From Massilioclostridium coli (lineage in GTDB: Bacteria > Bacillota > Clostridia > Oscillospirales > Ruminococcaceae): 64,000 nucleotides of DNA. The position numbers and the translations under genes are program-made. The notes under the pieces were generated by a model. The model did not search any database, was not told the DNA's origin, and saw nothing but the letters and a program-made list of their open reading frames with translations. The stretch lies in contig NZ_FMIZ01000007.1 in assembly GCF_900095865.1 (NCBI RefSeq), positions 928,530-992,529 on the forward strand, given 5' to 3'. This document shows positions 52,138 through 62,500 of the stretch, in pieces; the first letter of the stretch is position 1; every line of letters begins with the position of its first letter.

Positions 52138-52839
52138 ATGAATAAAAGCAAAAAAGCAGTGGCTATCGTAGTGGCTGCTTTATGTATGGGGTTAATGGTT
52201 ACGGGCTGTGGAAAGCAAGAGGGAAGTCTCCAGGAATCTGCTTCCCAGATGTCTTCTGAACCAGAATCTTCTCATAAATCCATTCAGGAAGAATTGGCAG
52301 AACAGTATGGTGTTTCTACACAGGCAATCCAGAATATTTATGATGCCTGTGCCGCAGTGGGTATGGTAACCGAAAATATGGAGTTTACTACAACAGAAAC
52401 TTTGGAAAATGGGAATAAATCATTTACAATTATTTATGAGGAAAATGAATTTAAGGCATACCTTTATCCAGATGAAACGGTATGTGAAGTAGATAGCGGT
52501 AATAACGAAATTGTTTTCTATCAAGATGGTACCGTGTGGGAACAGGTGGAAGACAGAATCGTTACCATTGCGCAAAAAGAGACTTTGATGGAGCAAAGCC
52601 AGGAAGTAGTAAAAGAATACTTGCTTTATCCAGAGACAGCTGTATTTTCATCAGACCGAAAAGATTGGACTATTACTACTAGTGGAACCTCTTATCAGGT
52701 AATTGGCCATGTGAATTGTAACGATGATGCTGGGAACCAGGCAACCAGTGAGTTTGATCTCACCTATATGTGGGATGGAAGCGAAGATACCAAGCCAATT
52801 GCCACATCAGTAATGATTGATGGACAGAAAATGGAATAA
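52138..52839 (+). CDS. Surface lipoprotein of unknown function
   Basis: 233 residues. Lipoprotein signal peptide with lipobox VTGC (Cys24), followed by a Ser/Glu-rich linker (about 30-50). The rest is a compact alpha/beta domain (YGVSTQAIQNIYDACAAVGM, TIIYEENEFKAYLYPDETVC, WTITTSGTSYQVIGHVNC). No known family is recognised. It lies 12 bp before two paralogous membrane proteins that may share its transcript. AAAGGGGAAG precedes the ATG. Confidence 0.65.
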   Translation: MNKSKKAVAIVVAALCMGLMVTGCGKQEGSLQESASQMSSEPESSHKSIQEELAEQYGVSTQAIQNIYDACAAVGMVTENMEFTTTETLENGNKSFTIIYEENEFKAYLYPDETVCEVDSGNNEIVFYQDGTVWEQVEDRIVTIAQKETLMEQSQEVVKEYLLYPETAVFSSDRKDWTITTSGTSYQVIGHVNCNDDAGNQATSEFDLTYMWDGSEDTKPIATSVMIDGQKME

Positions 52840-52850
52840 GTGGTGTGATT

Positions 52851-53354
52851 ATGGAGAGAAAAGTTATGGGCTTTTTATATACCAACAAGTTTGATATTAT
52901 CTCCCATAAAACTGGGGAAACCATTATTCAAATTATTAATCGGAATACAGCCCCTGTTACTAGAGATCCTTTTCGAATATACAGTTCCAATCCTTATGAT
53001 AATTTTTTGTATTATGGAAAATCATATTGGAATGGTTTTTGTGTTTCACCGGTTTCAGAATCCCTTTTTCAAGTCTATTTCTCACCGAATATTATAGGGG
53101 TATTGGATCGAAAAGAAGACAAAACGATTTTACACATTACCATGAAGTTAGACCGTTTTGCTAAGATTTTTTTAGCATTGATTACAGCTGGTTCTCTCTT
53201 GTTTTTCCTTCTTCTCATTACTGTTATGAAGTGCGATATTTTATTAAGTATCAAATTGCCTGCTATGGTGTTAGCCTTTCATATAATAGCGCAGATCATT
53301 TTCCGGATACAAATGAAAAAACATAAAAAAATACTGACTAGGTTATTGGAATAA
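52851..53354 (+). CDS. Two-span membrane protein, paralog A
   Basis: 167 residues. The cytoplasmic-like N-terminus TNKFDIISHKTGETIIQIIN is followed by a beta-rich domain ending IIGVLDRKEDKTILHITMKL, two membrane spans (about 105-125 and 133-153) and a basic tail. It is clearly paralogous to the next gene: FDI-SHK--ETI and LHITM-L are shared in order. Function unknown. The ATG at 52851 has no strong ribosome-binding site and may depend on coupling to the lipoprotein gene. Confidence 0.6.
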   Translation: MERKVMGFLYTNKFDIISHKTGETIIQIINRNTAPVTRDPFRIYSSNPYDNFLYYGKSYWNGFCVSPVSESLFQVYFSPNIIGVLDRKEDKTILHITMKLDRFAKIFLALITAGSLLFFLLLITVMKCDILLSIKLPAMVLAFHIIAQIIFRIQMKKHKKILTRLLE

Positions 53355-53396
53355 TTTTGATATCCAATGCTATTTGAGGAAAAGAAGGTAGATGAT

Positions 53397-53870
53397 ATGA
53401 AATTTTTACCAAGGAGTAAATTTGATATTGTTTCCCATAAAAGCCCGGAAACAATTTTGAAAATTATCCAGAGTAATACTACATCCAGTAACCCCAATAA
53501 ATCTGGTTTTCCCAAATTAAATTACGGAGCTCCTTATTATGGAGAACTGTATCGGAACGGTTTTCATATTACTCCGGTTCCGATGGTCCGGAACAGTTTC
53601 TTACCGGATATTTATGGAATTATTGAGCTGAAAGAAGGAAAAACTATGATACATATTACGATGCGGCTCAAATCTTATGTAACGATCTTTCTGGTGTTTT
53701 TTACAGCTTTTGCGTGTTTGTTCTTTCTCATAGGCTGTGCGGTGAAGAGTATAGAGCTAATAATTGGACCGCTTGGTTTGATCCTATGTGCCCATTTTAT
53801 GACCCAATTATTTTTCCGGACGGAAATTAATAGCAATAAAGAACTGTTAACCCGTTTGTTGGTCGATTAA
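53397..53870 (+). CDS. Two-span membrane protein, paralog B
   Basis: 157 residues. PRSKFDIVSHKSPETILKII, YGIIELKEGKTMIHITMRLK, two spans (about 98-118 and 123-142) and a C-terminal NKELLTRLLVD that matches paralog A (HKKILTRLLE). The pair arose by duplication and has diverged considerably. GAAGGTAGATG precedes the ATG at 53397. Possible partners in a membrane complex; no function is known. Confidence 0.6.
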   Translation: MKFLPRSKFDIVSHKSPETILKIIQSNTTSSNPNKSGFPKLNYGAPYYGELYRNGFHITPVPMVRNSFLPDIYGIIELKEGKTMIHITMRLKSYVTIFLVFFTAFACLFFLIGCAVKSIELIIGPLGLILCAHFMTQLFFRTEINSNKELLTRLLVD

Positions 53871-53882
53871 TTTACGGTGCAA

Positions 53883-53943
53883 AAAAGTCAAACTGTTTTT
53901 TGACCTTTCGTTTGGTCAAAGAATGGTTTGACTTTTCTTTTTT
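53883..53943 (+). terminator. Nested terminator before the ctsR operon
   Basis: Outer stem AAAAGTCAAAC/GTTTGACTTTT (53883-53893 with 53926-53936), inner TTTGACC/GGTCAAA (53899-53905 with 53914-53920), then a T-run. Confidence 0.8.
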
Positions 53944-54125
53944 GTGGTAATCTAATATTTATTTTAAAAGGGCAATGCCGATTTTCGGTAGTTTGTAGAT
54001 TTTGCTGCAAGTTTAAATTTCATTCAATTAATAAAAAGCTTAAAATAAAAGAAAAAAATAGATTTCATTTGAAAATCGTAGAATACAAGAGGTATTTTTG
54101 ATTTTTAGAGAAAAATAAATTGATT

Positions 54126-54197
54126 TTTGACTTTAGTTGACTTTGACTTTAACTGACTTTAAAGGTATAATAAAGTCAAAGATCAGGAAAAGTCAAA
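54126..54197 (+). promoter_or_regulatory. ctsR operon promoter with CtsR operators
   Basis: Promoter TTGACT (54143-54148), 17 bp, TATAAT (54166-54171). CtsR-box-like pairs of heptads with a 3-base gap: TTTGACT-TTA-GTTGACT (54126-54142) and TTTGACT-TTA-ACTGACT (54142-54158), the second overlapping the -35. Two more AGTCAAA heptads lie downstream of the start (54174-54180 and 54191-54197), spaced by ten bases. This predicts CtsR autorepression. Confidence 0.8.
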
Positions 54198-54210
54198 CGA
54201 GGTGAATCAA

Positions 54211-54666
54211 ATGAATATCACAGATATGATTGCTGAAACAATCCAGCAGCTATTAGATCAGGAAGGCGGGGCCACTAGGATTAAACGGAATGAACTTGCC
54301 GAGGAACTAGGCTGTGTTCCAAGCCAGATTAACTATGTTATCACCTCCCGGTTTACTCCCGAGCAGGGGTATATTATAGAAAGTAAGCGAGGCGGCGGAG
54401 GTTATATCAAAATTATGAGAGTAAAACCTTCCCAACGCGATGTGATGATGCACCTGATTAACTCGGTGGGGAACACATTGGATGAACATTCCGCAAGAAT
54501 TATTTTACAAAACCTGTGTTGCGACAAGTTATTAACCCAAAAAGAGGCTAAAATAATAATGTCCGCCATCAGCGAGAATACTTACAAAAACTTGGTTCCA
54601 GTGGAATACCGACCAAGAGTACGGGCCAGGTTATTTAAAACAATGTTATTGAATGCAATGGACTGA
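54211..54666 (+). CDS. ctsR: Class III heat-shock repressor CtsR
   Basis: 151 residues. NITDMIAETIQQLLD, helix-turn-helix IKRNELAEELGCVPSQINYV, wing GYIIESKRGGGGYIKIMR and the C-terminal four-helix domain with ENTYKNLVP. The glycine-rich wing GGGGY is the thermosensing loop. It represses ctsR-mcsA-mcsB-clpC and clp genes until heat or McsB activity releases it. GAGGTG marks the ATG at 54211. Confidence 0.95.
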   Translation: MNITDMIAETIQQLLDQEGGATRIKRNELAEELGCVPSQINYVITSRFTPEQGYIIESKRGGGGYIKIMRVKPSQRDVMMHLINSVGNTLDEHSARIILQNLCCDKLLTQKEAKIIMSAISENTYKNLVPVEYRPRVRARLFKTMLLNAMD

Positions 54667-54683
54667 TAAAGGAGGTCTTATTT

Positions 54684-55184
54684 ATGCTTTGCCAAAAATG
54701 CCAGAAAAAAGAAGCTACAACTTATTATCAAGAAACTGTAAACGGAAAAACAACGACCTTACACCTATGTGAAGATTGTGCAAAAGAATTGGGGATTGGA
54801 ATGGGAGGTTTTTCAGGATTTAATATGAATGATATTTTTTCCGGTTTTCTAACCAATGCCTTTGGAGCTCCAACCATTGGTACCCGCAAAACTTGTAGCA
54901 AATGCCATTCCACTTGGGATGATATCGTAAGGTTAGGACGGATGGGATGCGATGAATGCTACCATACATTTGAAAAAGAATTGCTTCCTACACTAGAAAA
55001 TATCCATGGAAAAACAAAGCATGTTGGAAAAGTTTCTAATGCTGCTGGTGTGGAATACAAGAAAAAAGTGGAACTTGACCAGTTAAAAGCCCAGATGCAA
55101 AAGGCAGTAGAACAGGAAGAGTTTGAAAAAGCCGCTGAATTAAGAGACCAGATTAAACAGCTGGAACAGGAATTGGAACAGTAA
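54684..55184 (+). CDS. mcsA: McsA, zinc-binding activator of McsB
   Basis: 166 residues. Four CxxC pairs: MLCQKCQKKE, HLCEDCAKEL, TCSKCHSTW and GCDECYHTF, which bind zinc. The UVR motif at the C-terminus reads AVEQEEFEKAAELRDQIKQL. McsA stimulates the arginine kinase and senses metal and oxidative stress. AAAGGAGG precedes the ATG. Second gene of the CtsR operon. Confidence 0.94.
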   Translation: MLCQKCQKKEATTYYQETVNGKTTTLHLCEDCAKELGIGMGGFSGFNMNDIFSGFLTNAFGAPTIGTRKTCSKCHSTWDDIVRLGRMGCDECYHTFEKELLPTLENIHGKTKHVGKVSNAAGVEYKKKVELDQLKAQMQKAVEQEEFEKAAELRDQIKQLEQELEQ

Positions 55185-55197
55185 GGAGTGAATCTAT

Positions 55198-56226
55198 ATG
55201 ACAGCGTTAAAACAATGGTATTTCAAAAATGGCACACAATCCAATCTGATTCCAAGTACCCGGATCAGATTAGCCAGAAATTTGAAACAATTTCCTTTTG
55301 AGGATAGAATGACCATCGACCAACAAAATCAATTATCCAAACTGGTACAACAGGCTTTGGAACAGCTTCAAATGGGAGAGAATAAATTCCGATATCTAAA
55401 ACTTTCGGATATGAGTGAAAAGGAAATTTATTCTTTGCTGGAAAAACATCTAATTAGCCTGGATTTAAGTCGAAATACGAAAACAGGTTTTGTAGCAATC
55501 TCAGAGGATGACAGTATTAGCATTATGGTCAATGAAGAAGACCATATCCGGATTCAAGTACTTTCTACTGGTTTTGACCTAGAACATACGCTAGACCTTG
55601 CCAATAAAATTGATGATTATTTTGACCATGAACTGGATTACGCTTTTGATCCAAAGTTAGGATTTTTAACCGCTTGCCCAACTAATTTGGGGACAGGGAT
55701 GCGTGCATCTGTCATGATTCATCTTCCAGCACTAAAACAGTTTAATGCCATCCAACAATTATCTAATAATCTTGGAAAGCTTGGTATGACCATCCGTGGA
55801 AGCTTTGGCGAAGGGACTAACGTTCAAGGGGACATGTATACCATTTCCAATCAGGTTACACTAGGAATTTCGGAACAGAATGCAATTCAAAATTTGGAAA
55901 ATATTGCTAAACAGATTATAGAAAAAGAACAGAATGCCCGTAACCAGTTAAAGGATAACGATGGATTTTTGGATGCTATCTGGAGAAGTTACGCAATTTT
56001 AAAATATGCCAAATTAATTTCTGGTGAAGAATGCAGTCAGTTATTATCCTCCGTCCGTTTAGGTGTTTCCATGGGAATTTTAACGGATATTTCTCTAGAA
56101 CAAATCAATGAGATTACTGCTTACTATATGCCATCATCTTTGTGCTTGTACTATAAAAAGGATTTAGATGCCCATCAAAGAGACGCTGCCCGTGCCCAAA
56201 TGGTACAACAGATTCTTACCAAATAG
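55198..56226 (+). CDS. mcsB: McsB protein arginine kinase
   Basis: 342 residues. Guanido-kinase-like domain: PSTRIRLARNLKQFPF, LGFLTACPTNLGTGMRASV (active-site region), RGSFGEGTNVQGDMYTISNQ and VRLGVSMGILTDISL. It phosphorylates arginines, marking damaged proteins for ClpCP and inactivating CtsR. GTAAGGAGTG precedes the ATG. Confidence 0.95.
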   Translation: MTALKQWYFKNGTQSNLIPSTRIRLARNLKQFPFEDRMTIDQQNQLSKLVQQALEQLQMGENKFRYLKLSDMSEKEIYSLLEKHLISLDLSRNTKTGFVAISEDDSISIMVNEEDHIRIQVLSTGFDLEHTLDLANKIDDYFDHELDYAFDPKLGFLTACPTNLGTGMRASVMIHLPALKQFNAIQQLSNNLGKLGMTIRGSFGEGTNVQGDMYTISNQVTLGISEQNAIQNLENIAKQIIEKEQNARNQLKDNDGFLDAIWRSYAILKYAKLISGEECSQLLSSVRLGVSMGILTDISLEQINEITAYYMPSSLCLYYKKDLDAHQRDAARAQMVQQILTK

Positions 56227-56277
56227 ATGATACCGTTAATATAAATAGATCACCAAAAAATAAAGGAGGTCATTATT

Positions 56278-58791
56278 ATGTATGTATTTAATGGATTTAC
56301 CGAAAAAGCAAATAAAGCATTAAATGATGCCATCTCTATTTCAGGAAAATTAGGCCATACCTGTGTAGGTACAGAACACCTGCTGTACGGTTTGGCTTGT
56401 GGAGATAGCGTTGCCGCCACCCTTCTTCATGAAAAGGGGATTACAGAGGATTCTGTTCAACAAAAATTAACCGAAGCTATTGGAAAAGGAATTTCTAGTC
56501 AGATGACGCCAAATGACTTTACCCCAAGAGTAAAACGGATTTTGGAACGTTCTATCCGAGAAGCTAGACAGTTGGGCCATAGTTATGTGGGGACAGAACA
56601 TATCTTGATTGCTCTGTTGAATGAGCAGGATAGTTATGGTGTCCTGTTTATGCAGGAAATGGGTGCCAATCCTTCCGAACTATATAACCAGTGTGTTGAG
56701 GAAATTTCCAATGGACCAATCAATGCAGAGGGTGGAAACCCCTACCAACAGGGTGGTGCTTCTTCTAGTAATGGAAAATCCTCTGGCGTGTTGGATAAAT
56801 ATGGCCATGATTTAACAAAAATGGCTAAGGATGGAGAAATTGACCCAGTAATTGGACGTCAGGAAGAAATTGAACGTGTTATCCAGATTTTATCCAGACG
56901 TACCAAAAATAATCCTTGTTTAATTGGGGAACCTGGCGTTGGTAAAACAGCAATTGCAGAAGGTCTCGCTCAAAAAATTGTTTTAGGGGAAGTACCAGAA
57001 ATCTTGAAAGATAAACGTGTTGTTTCCCTGGATTTAACTGCTATGTTGGCAGGCGCGAAATACCGTGGTGATTTTGAGGAACGTATTAAAGGCGCTCTGG
57101 ACGAAGTGGCAAAATCCAAAAACACCATTTTGTTTATTGATGAATTGCATACCATTGTAGGGGCTGGTGCGGCAGAAGGCGCTGTAGATGCTGCAAATAT
57201 CCTGAAGCCACAATTGGCGAGAGGGGAACTACAAGTAATTGGTGCCACTACCATTGATGAATACCACAAATACATCGAAAAAGATGCTGCTTTGGAACGT
57301 CGTTTCCAACCAGTTACTGTATCAGAGCCTTCCCAAGAAGATGCCGTTAAAATTTTGATGGGGCTGCGGGATAAATATGAAGCCCACCATAAAGTAAAAA
57401 TCACAGATGAAGCCATTAAAGCTGCTGTGCAGATGTCATCTCGTTATATCACCGACCGTTTCTTGCCTGACAAGGCAATTGATTTAATTGATGAAGCAGC
57501 ATCAAGAGTAAGGTTAAAAGCCTTTACAGCTCCAAACAATGTAAAAGACCTGGAAAATGAAATTAAACGGATAAAAGAAGAGATGTCCGCAGCGGTAAAC
57601 ACCCAAGATTTTGAAACTGCAGCGAAACTCCGTGACCAAGAAAAAGAGCTGAAAAACAAGCTGGAAACAGAAAAATCTCAGTGGCAGGAAAAGAATGCTC
57701 GTGTTACTGGCGAGGTAGGTCAGGAAGAAATTGCAGAAATCGTTGCTAGCTGGACTGGCATCCCTGTCAAGCAGTTAAACCAGACAGAAAGTGAACGTCT
57801 TTTACACATGGAGGACATCCTTCATAAACGTGTTATCGGTCAAGATGAAGCAGTTACCGCTGTTGCCAAAGCCATCCGTCGTGGCCGTGTTGGATTAAAA
57901 GATCCAAAACGTCCAATCGGTTCATTTATCTTCCTGGGGCCAACTGGTGTTGGTAAAACCGAATTGTGTAAAGCCCTGGCAGAATCCCTTTTCGGGGATG
58001 AAAATGCAATGATTCGTCTTGATATGTCCGAATATATGGAGAAACACTCGGTATCCAGAATGGTTGGTTCTCCTCCAGGATATGTTGGATTTGATGAGGG
58101 TGGCCAGCTAACCGACAGTATTCGCCGTCATCCATATTCCGTAGTACTGTTTGACGAAATCGAAAAAGCTCATCCAGATGTATTCAATCTGTTGCTTCAG
58201 ATTCTAGAAGATGGTATTTTAACCGATTCTCAGGGACGTCGTGTTGATTTCCGTAACGCTGTTATCATCATGACCTCCAATATTGGTGCAAGGTTTATCA
58301 CGGAACACAAAAACCTTGGATTTGCGGCTGCTTCCAATGATGCAAATGCGTTATTACAAGATGATAAAAAGATTAAAAATGAAGTATTGTCTGAATTAAA
58401 ACGTCATTTCCGTCCGGAATTCCTCAATCGTGTGGACGATATCATCGTGTTCCATAAACTTAACGATCAAAATATCGAAAAGATTGCAGGAAAAATGCTA
58501 GATAGCCTTGTAAAACGAGTTAACAGCCTAGAAATTTCTATGACTTATACAGAAGATGCAGTGAAAGCCATTGCGAAAAAAGGGTTTGACCCTGTTTATG
58601 GTGCTCGTCCATTGCGTCGTGCCATTACCTCTGAAATTGAAGATTTGCTTTCAGAACAAATGCTGGAAGGCAAAATGAAAGCAGGGGATACCATCCAATT
58701 GATTTATAAAAATGATGCGTTTGATTTTCTTGTGAATCCAAAAACAGAAGAAAATCCTACATCAGAAAATACAGTTGACCCTCAATCGTAA
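56278..58791 (+). CDS. clpC: ClpC AAA+ unfoldase
   Basis: 837 residues. N-domain (double repeat with [15 protein letters not shown] and [15 protein letters not shown], about 1-140); AAA1 Walker [16 protein letters not shown] and Walker [11 protein letters not shown] domain with UVR motif (about 430-460, [20 protein letters not shown]); AAA2 Walker [16 protein letters not shown]; arginine finger and sensor 2 (GARPLRRAI) near the end. It pairs with ClpP and accepts phospho-arginine substrates from McsB. AAAGGAGG precedes the ATG. Last gene of the CtsR operon. Confidence 0.96.
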   Translation: MYVFNGFTEKANKALNDAISISGKLGHTCVGTEHLLYGLACGDSVAATLLHEKGITEDSVQQKLTEAIGKGISSQMTPNDFTPRVKRILERSIREARQLGHSYVGTEHILIALLNEQDSYGVLFMQEMGANPSELYNQCVEEISNGPINAEGGNPYQQGGASSSNGKSSGVLDKYGHDLTKMAKDGEIDPVIGRQEEIERVIQILSRRTKNNPCLIGEPGVGKTAIAEGLAQKIVLGEVPEILKDKRVVSLDLTAMLAGAKYRGDFEERIKGALDEVAKSKNTILFIDELHTIVGAGAAEGAVDAANILKPQLARGELQVIGATTIDEYHKYIEKDAALERRFQPVTVSEPSQEDAVKILMGLRDKYEAHHKVKITDEAIKAAVQMSSRYITDRFLPDKAIDLIDEAASRVRLKAFTAPNNVKDLENEIKRIKEEMSAAVNTQDFETAAKLRDQEKELKNKLETEKSQWQEKNARVTGEVGQEEIAEIVASWTGIPVKQLNQTESERLLHMEDILHKRVIGQDEAVTAVAKAIRRGRVGLKDPKRPIGSFIFLGPTGVGKTELCKALAESLFGDENAMIRLDMSEYMEKHSVSRMVGSPPGYVGFDEGGQLTDSIRRHPYSVVLFDEIEKAHPDVFNLLLQILEDGILTDSQGRRVDFRNAVIIMTSNIGARFITEHKNLGFAAASNDANALLQDDKKIKNEVLSELKRHFRPEFLNRVDDIIVFHKLNDQNIEKIAGKMLDSLVKRVNSLEISMTYTEDAVKAIAKKGFDPVYGARPLRRAITSEIEDLLSEQMLEGKMKAGDTIQLIYKNDAFDFLVNPKTEENPTSENTVDPQS

Positions 58792-58806
58792 TACCAATTC
58801 CACATT

Positions 58807-58843
58807 AGATGGGGAAACTAGCCCCAACCGGTTTCCCCATCTA
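58807..58843 (+). other. Stable hairpin 3' of clpC without T-run
   Basis: Stem AGATGGGGAAAC with a GTTTCCCCATCT-type 3' arm around 58807-58843, loop TAGCCCCAACC. No T-run follows, so it may be an mRNA-stabilising 3' structure ahead of the true terminator. Confidence 0.55.
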
Positions 58844-58876
58844 GAAATGTTATAATAAAATGATACACTCCAAAAA

Positions 58877-58912
58877 AACAACATCTCCATTTTTAGGAGG
58901 TGTTGTTTTTTT
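58877..58912 (+). terminator. clpC operon terminator
   Basis: 12-bp stem AACAACATCTCC/GGAGGTGTTGTT (one G-T), loop ATTTTTA, then T5. Confidence 0.88.
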
Positions 58913-59569
58913 ATGTCTTTAAACTTAATTTTTGCGAAAAAATACGATTAAACAGGTAATATCTTCTTAAAAATTGTATCGAATGAAGTAAATAATTTGA
59001 AAAAAATATTGACAATAAAAAATTTTGATAAAATATGGAATGAAATTAATGTATCTAACCTCTATAAATCGGATAACCATACTACTTTCTATGTAAATTT
59101 TTATGCATTGGTGGATTGAATATAGAATAAACTAAAAAATAACTTAATCAAAACGTAATAGCTAAAAACATTAAAAAGAAAAATAAAACCAAAAAATGTT
59201 GATATAAAATAGTTATATTATTATTTGTCGAATATTTATATTGTTTCGCATCAGGTAATATATTACAATTTAATAAGTAAAAAATGGGATTTATTTTTAA
59301 ATAGTATCCATGTGATACCATAGTTTTTCTAATAATGCGTAGTATAAATTAGAAATACAAGCCAAATAAAGCTTGGAATGGGCGCTAATTTTTACTACAT
59401 GTACTACCATATCATGTAATATTGTTATTTAAATGTGCAACTTAAGTTGTGAAAGGAGGTTTGTAATATCATAATGCACATTGAAATAAACATGGATATT
59501 TTTTTGATCTAATTCAAGAGATTTAATTGATTTACACATCAATGTTTTTATGAGGAGGAAAATTGAAAA
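58913..59569 (+). other. Long AT-rich upstream region of the second rhamnosidase gene
   Basis: 657 bp. Candidate signals are TTGACA near 59010 without a well-spaced -10 and a perfect palindrome CAACTTAAGTTG at 59438-59449. AAAGGAGG at 59451-59458 could serve a tiny frame, and the real ribosome-binding site is GAGGAGG at 59552-59558. No gene is supported. The length suggests room for regulation of the glycosidase. Confidence 0.35.
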
Positions 59570-62500
59570 ATGAAGCGAAGAAGGCTTTTATCTTTAGGTT
59601 TGGTGCTGGCTATGTCAACCAGTATCCTAATAGGAAACTTTTCTACAGCAACAGCGGAAGGGGCTAGTTCAGATTTTTATAACCAATTAGTCAATCATTA
59701 TACTACTCCAGATATTGAAAACCGTACAGAAGTACGCTGGTGGATGGCAGAAGGTGCACACACAGATGAAACTTTGGAAGAAGAGGTACAAGCAATTTAT
59801 GATGCTGGATTTCGTGGCATAGAGCTGTGTCAACTTGATAATGGAAATATTAATGCTGGAGACTATGGATATGGTTCTGACCAATGGAACCATGATTTTC
59901 ATTTAGTGATGAACAAAGCACTTGACTTAGGAATGACATTGGGCCTGACTTCTGGAACAAACTGGAATACTACCAATGTTCCAGGATTGGATCCGGACAG
60001 CCAAGCGGCAAATCAGTGTGTATTTCAGCTAAATGAGCAGCTTACAGCGGGAACTTCCCGTACGGGGGCAATGCCTACCAATGGGGACCTTCGGGAAAAA
60101 GCCACCTTTATCGGTGCCTATGCTTACAAAAAAACAGGAAACAATCCAATTACTCAGGATTATCGTGTGATTCAAACACGGGAAAACAGTTCTAATCCAA
60201 ATACTTTTACCATTGAAACCGATGTAATTTTGGATAAACAAAATACTGGTTTATGCTTTGGTGCAAAAGATAAAAACAACTTTTTAATGTGGCAGATTAA
60301 TACCTTGGATGGAGGAAATGGTAAAGTGTTGTTACGCCCCCATGTTTGTAAAAACGGACAGTGGGTTGACACAAAAAATCTGGATATCACAAAAGCGATT
60401 GGATATAATGCTTCAGAAATATTTGGTAAAAAAATCCATATGAAAATTGAAGTAAAAGACGGAAAAACCATTGACACCTATTTTAATGGAAGTGATACTT
60501 CCGCAGTTACATACAATATACCTACAGACAAAACTGGCGATTTTACATTGGGTAAATTAATGTTCCGTCACAATATTAAATATGCTAACGGCACAGAAGA
60601 ATTGGGACGTTATGATAATATTATTGTTAAAGACGCAGCAGGAACCGTTATTTTTAAGGAGGACTTTGAAGATCCTTCTGACACCGGCTTTGATGGCGGA
60701 GAAGTAGTTGATGGAATGTTCCAAGCTGGTTTAAAACAGGTCGAAGGTGAGGTAAACTCGGCAATTGAACTTGATTCTAACAACATCATTGATGTTACTG
60801 ACCAGGTTGTTCTGAATGAGGATAACCGTACCGGTACCCTTGATTGGACTGCTCCTGATAATGGCGATTATATTTTAATGTACTACTGGCAACAAGGGAC
60901 TGCACAGGAATCAAAACCAGCCACGAAACCTTCCTATTGTATTAACTATTTTGATCAGGAAGGTGTAAACGCTACTAAAGAATACTGGATGGAACATGTA
61001 TTAAACGATCCGGCTTTAAATGAAAAAATCAAACAAGGTGACGTCCAATTATTTATGGATTCTTTGGAATACACAACTGGAAAAGGCTTTGCAAACTGGT
61101 CGGATGATTTTGCGGAGGAATTTAAAGCCCGTAAGGGATATGACATTACACCATATTTGATTTTGGGTGTGGGCCTTCCTCAACCAAAAGGAATTGATTG
61201 GCACCCAGAAGTATATGGTACATATAACCTGGATGATGCCAACCTTGGCCAACGTATCCTGAATGATTTCCATGATGTGCAAACAGAATTGTATATGGAA
61301 AACCTTTTAATTCCGTTGCGGGATTGGTTACATGAATATGGAATAAAATTGCGTGCACAAATTTCTTATGGAAAATACCTTGAAATTTCTGAACCATCTA
61401 TGGCGGTAGATTATCCGGAAACAGAACGCTATAATCAGGCAAATCAGCTTGATATGTATCGTCTTTGGAGCGGTGGTGCTCACCTTGAAAACAAAATTTT
61501 ATCCAGTGAAACGGGAGCACATGTGGATTATAGTTATGCGTATGATTACCAGACCCTGATGCAGGAAGCTTATGTACAATTTGCGGCTGGTGTTAGCCGA
61601 ATGAACTGGCATGTTTGGACTTCCCAGTGGGCACCAAAATCTGTTGGAGTAAACTGGCCAGGATTCCAAAGTATCTCCTCTCTTCCTGTTTTTGGATTAC
61701 GGGAACCAGGATATAGTGAATATAAAGAATTTAATGACCATCTGGGAAGGGTACAGCAGTTGTTACGTGAAGGAAAATCCCGTACCGATATTGGCATGGT
61801 CCATATGAAATATGGTGAATTAATTTTGGCTCCTTCTGTTTCTGGTAAACAAAAGCATCAGAACTGGCTACTCCGGCATGAAGTAATGCCTGGTTATTTC
61901 CAGTCTACTGAATTACAAGACCATGGATATACCTATGATTACTTTAGTCCAGAATTCTTTAATTCAGAGGATGTGTATTTTGATACTGAAACACAGACTT
62001 TAGAGCTAGCTGGATATAAAGCGCTTGTTTTATATGAAAACTGGCTTACTTTAGATGGAGCACAAGCAATCCTGGATTATGCAAAACAAGGCTTAAAAGT
62101 TGTCATCCAGGATAATGCAGCAGTTCAAACTCCATACAATGACGGAAACGATGAGCAGTTAAAAGCAATTATAGAAGAACTTAAAACATTACCTACTGTT
62201 AAAAGTGTAGCATCAGCGGACGATGTTTATGAAGCACTTCAAGAATTAGGTGTAGACCCTTACTCAGAATTTGCCGAGGAGAACTATCAACTATTAACCC
62301 AGGTTCGTCAGGATGGCGATAATATGTACCTTTATGCGTACAACTATTGCAATGATAAATATTGTGGAGAAAACCATACTACAGGGATGGGACATGGCTT
62401 AAACGCTCAGACCGAAATCAAAATGGATGGAACTTTTATTCCATATTATATTGATGCTTGGTCAGGTGAAGTTACGGAAGTTTCCAACTATCGCTATGAA

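Noticed and set aside
53899-53920. TTTGACC/GGTCAAA as a stand-alone CtsR operator
   Set aside because: The halves are inverted, not direct repeats, and form the inner stem of a terminator; noted only as part of the heptad cluster.
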